40,453 bases of DNA from Candidatus Binatia bacterium (lineage in GTDB: Bacteria; Vulcanimicrobiota; Vulcanimicrobiia; Vulcanimicrobiales; Vulcanimicrobiaceae). Where the stretch lies: assembly GCA_035541935.1 (NCBI GenBank), contig DATKMJ010000036.1, positions 1 through 40,453 on the forward strand. Direction: 5' to 3'. The notes beneath the pieces are model-generated. The model saw nothing but the letters and a program-made list of their open reading frames with translations. It did not search any database and was not told the DNA's origin. A program made the translations under genes and the position numbers. How positions within the stretch are numbered: position 1 is the first letter of the stretch; each line of letters starts with the position of its first letter. Positions 39,437 through 40,453 of this stretch are shown here, in pieces.

Positions 39437-40453
39437 CGCCTGGCTGAGCGACGTCGTCGCGCGCGCGGGTTTTGCAAGCATCGACGAGTTCGTGCTCGAG
39501 TACGGGTTGAAGCCCTATCGCCTGCGCCAACTTTACCACGCCGCAACGAAGGAGCTGCTCGCCGGAGTCGACGACGTGACGACCCTGCCGAAGGAGCTGC
39601 GTTCGTCGCTCGTCGCCCGCGGCGTAACCTTTACCGCAATCGAACCGATGACGATTCGACGCTCGCGCGACGGCCAGACGACGAAGGCTCTCTTTCGTCT
39701 GCGCGACGGCAAGGAAGTCGAAGCCGTGCTGATGGAGCATCACGGCGACCGCACGACGCTCTGCATCTCCTCGCAGGCCGGCTGCGCCTTCGCCTGTACG
39801 TTCTGCGCGACGGGGCAGGGCGGATTCAACCGCAACCTCTCCGCCGGCGAGATCTTCGATCAGGCGTGGTTCTTCGCGCGCCGCCTTGCGGCGGAAAAGA
39901 AGCGGATCACGAACGTCGTCTTCATGGGGATGGGCGAGCCGTTCCACAACTACGACGCGGTGATGGGAGCGGTCGCGCTGCTCAACGATCCGAACGGGTT
40001 CGGCCTCGGGCACCGTCACATCACGATCTCGACCGTCGGGCTCGCGGACAAGATCGACGCGTTTGCCGAGGAGCAGCTCCAGGTCAACCTGGCGATCTCG
40101 CTCCACGCGCCGACCGACGAACTTCGATCGCAGCTCATGCCCGTCAACCGCCGATTTCCGATTCCCGATCTGATGGCGGCGATCGAGCGATACGTCGGCA
40201 AGACGCGGCGCAAGGTATTCTTCGAGTACGTGATGCTCGCCGGCATCAACGATGACGACGCCAGCGCGAACGCACTCGCGGCGTTGATGCGCGACCGGCT
40301 CTATCACGTCAACCTGATCCCCTACAACACGACGCCGGACGGTTCGTATCGCGCCACGTCCGATGCTCGAATCTGGGAGTTCGCCGCGATCCTCGACGCC
40401 GCGCGCGTCGCCGTCACCGTGCGTCAGAACATGGGCCGCGACATCGCCGCCGC
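39423..40453 (+). CDS. rlmN: Dual-specificity 23S rRNA / tRNA methyltransferase RlmN (C-terminus cut by window end)
   Basis: A radical-SAM enzyme that methylates C2 of A2503 in 23S rRNA, and A37 in some tRNAs. The TTG at 39423 overlaps the glycosylase gene, with AGGTGAG upstream. The N-terminal YRLRQLYHAATKELL is followed by the Fe-S triad CAFACTFC (Cys121, 125, 128), FMGMGEPFHNY, HITISTVGL, ISLHAPTD, PVNRRFP, LIPYNTTP and NMGRDIAAA. The last precedes the catalytic Cys, which falls beyond the window. About 343 codons are seen, close to full length. Confidence 0.95.
   Translation, partial: MTPVDAWLSDVVARAGFASIDEFVLEYGLKPYRLRQLYHAATKELLAGVDDVTTLPKELRSSLVARGVTFTAIEPMTIRRSRDGQTTKALFRLRDGKEVEAVLMEHHGDRTTLCISSQAGCAFACTFCATGQGGFNRNLSAGEIFDQAWFFARRLAAEKKRITNVVFMGMGEPFHNYDAVMGAVALLNDPNGFGLGHRHITISTVGLADKIDAFAEEQLQVNLAISLHAPTDELRSQLMPVNRRFPIPDLMAAIERYVGKTRRKVFFEYVMLAGINDDDASANALAALMRDRLYHVNLIPYNTTPDGSYRATSDARIWEFAAILDAARVAVTVRQNMGRDIAA

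Noticed and set aside
1-40453. CRISPR array, tRNA, rRNA, prophage or integrase
   Set aside because: No regularly spaced repeats, no cloverleaf or rRNA signature, and no phage structural or recombinase gene was seen.

Overview
The window is GC-rich bacterial chromosome. It carries about 38 protein genes or gene remnants and no rRNA, tRNA, CRISPR array, integrase or recognisable insertion sequence. About 17 short genes or remnants begin with a lipoprotein signal peptide and run into beta-propeller-like (NHL/SMP-30 style) or GloVer-repeat (TIGR03803) bodies. That mix reminds me of the uncultured lineage Candidatus Eremiobacterota (WPS-2), but the taxonomic guess is inference only. The last 5.5 kb holds conserved housekeeping genes, so this is chromosome rather than plasmid.

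Region 1 (1-5,740) is a minus-strand run of surface lipoproteins. It includes two ~0.5 kb direct repeats (190-703 and 1741-2253), each pairing a small zinc-finger/HTH-like gene with the start of a lipoprotein gene. It also has a very glycine-rich lipoprotein and two more propeller lipoproteins. Several genes share an almost identical signal-peptide segment with the lipobox Cys at exactly residue 23, but carry unrelated mature domains. Two of them also share a 62-nt untranslated leader.

Region 2 (5,868-13,787) is minus strand: a zinc-less MDR oxidoreductase, an alpha/beta-hydrolase lipoprotein, small secreted proteins, a propeller lipoprotein, then a translationally coupled phosphoesterase (PF04185) and sulfatase pair.

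Region 3 (13,862-20,334) holds a 2H phosphoesterase and a second cluster of lipoproteins on both strands. A close paralogue pair lies at 14606-15622 and 19324-20334. A relic of a quinone oxidoreductase sits at 17870-18049.

Region 4 (20,312-28,955) has a membrane protein, a second sulfatase coupled to a DUF899 thioredoxin-like gene, a Tat-exported HAD phosphatase, a DoxX-like plus BASS-type transporter pair with an ATGA overlap, and a divergent family-5 solute-binding lipoprotein. Three genes here appear to start at non-AUG/GUG/UUG codons.

Region 5 (29,021-34,894) contains small secreted and membrane proteins, a GloVer lipoprotein, an internally deleted paralogue of the 18165 gene, a DUF4242 gene, a secreted HEYGE protein preceded by a structured leader, and a DPH-domain protein.

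Region 6 (34,992-40,453) is core: prfB with its programmed frameshift, a DUF2079 membrane protein, a convergent heptosyltransferase-like gene, then a YbjQ-family gene, type-4 uracil-DNA glycosylase and rlmN (cut by the window end), overlapping one another.

The most unusual theme is the apparent shuffling of one lipoprotein export cassette (leader, signal peptide and tether) onto unrelated bodies, with truncated cassettes left behind.
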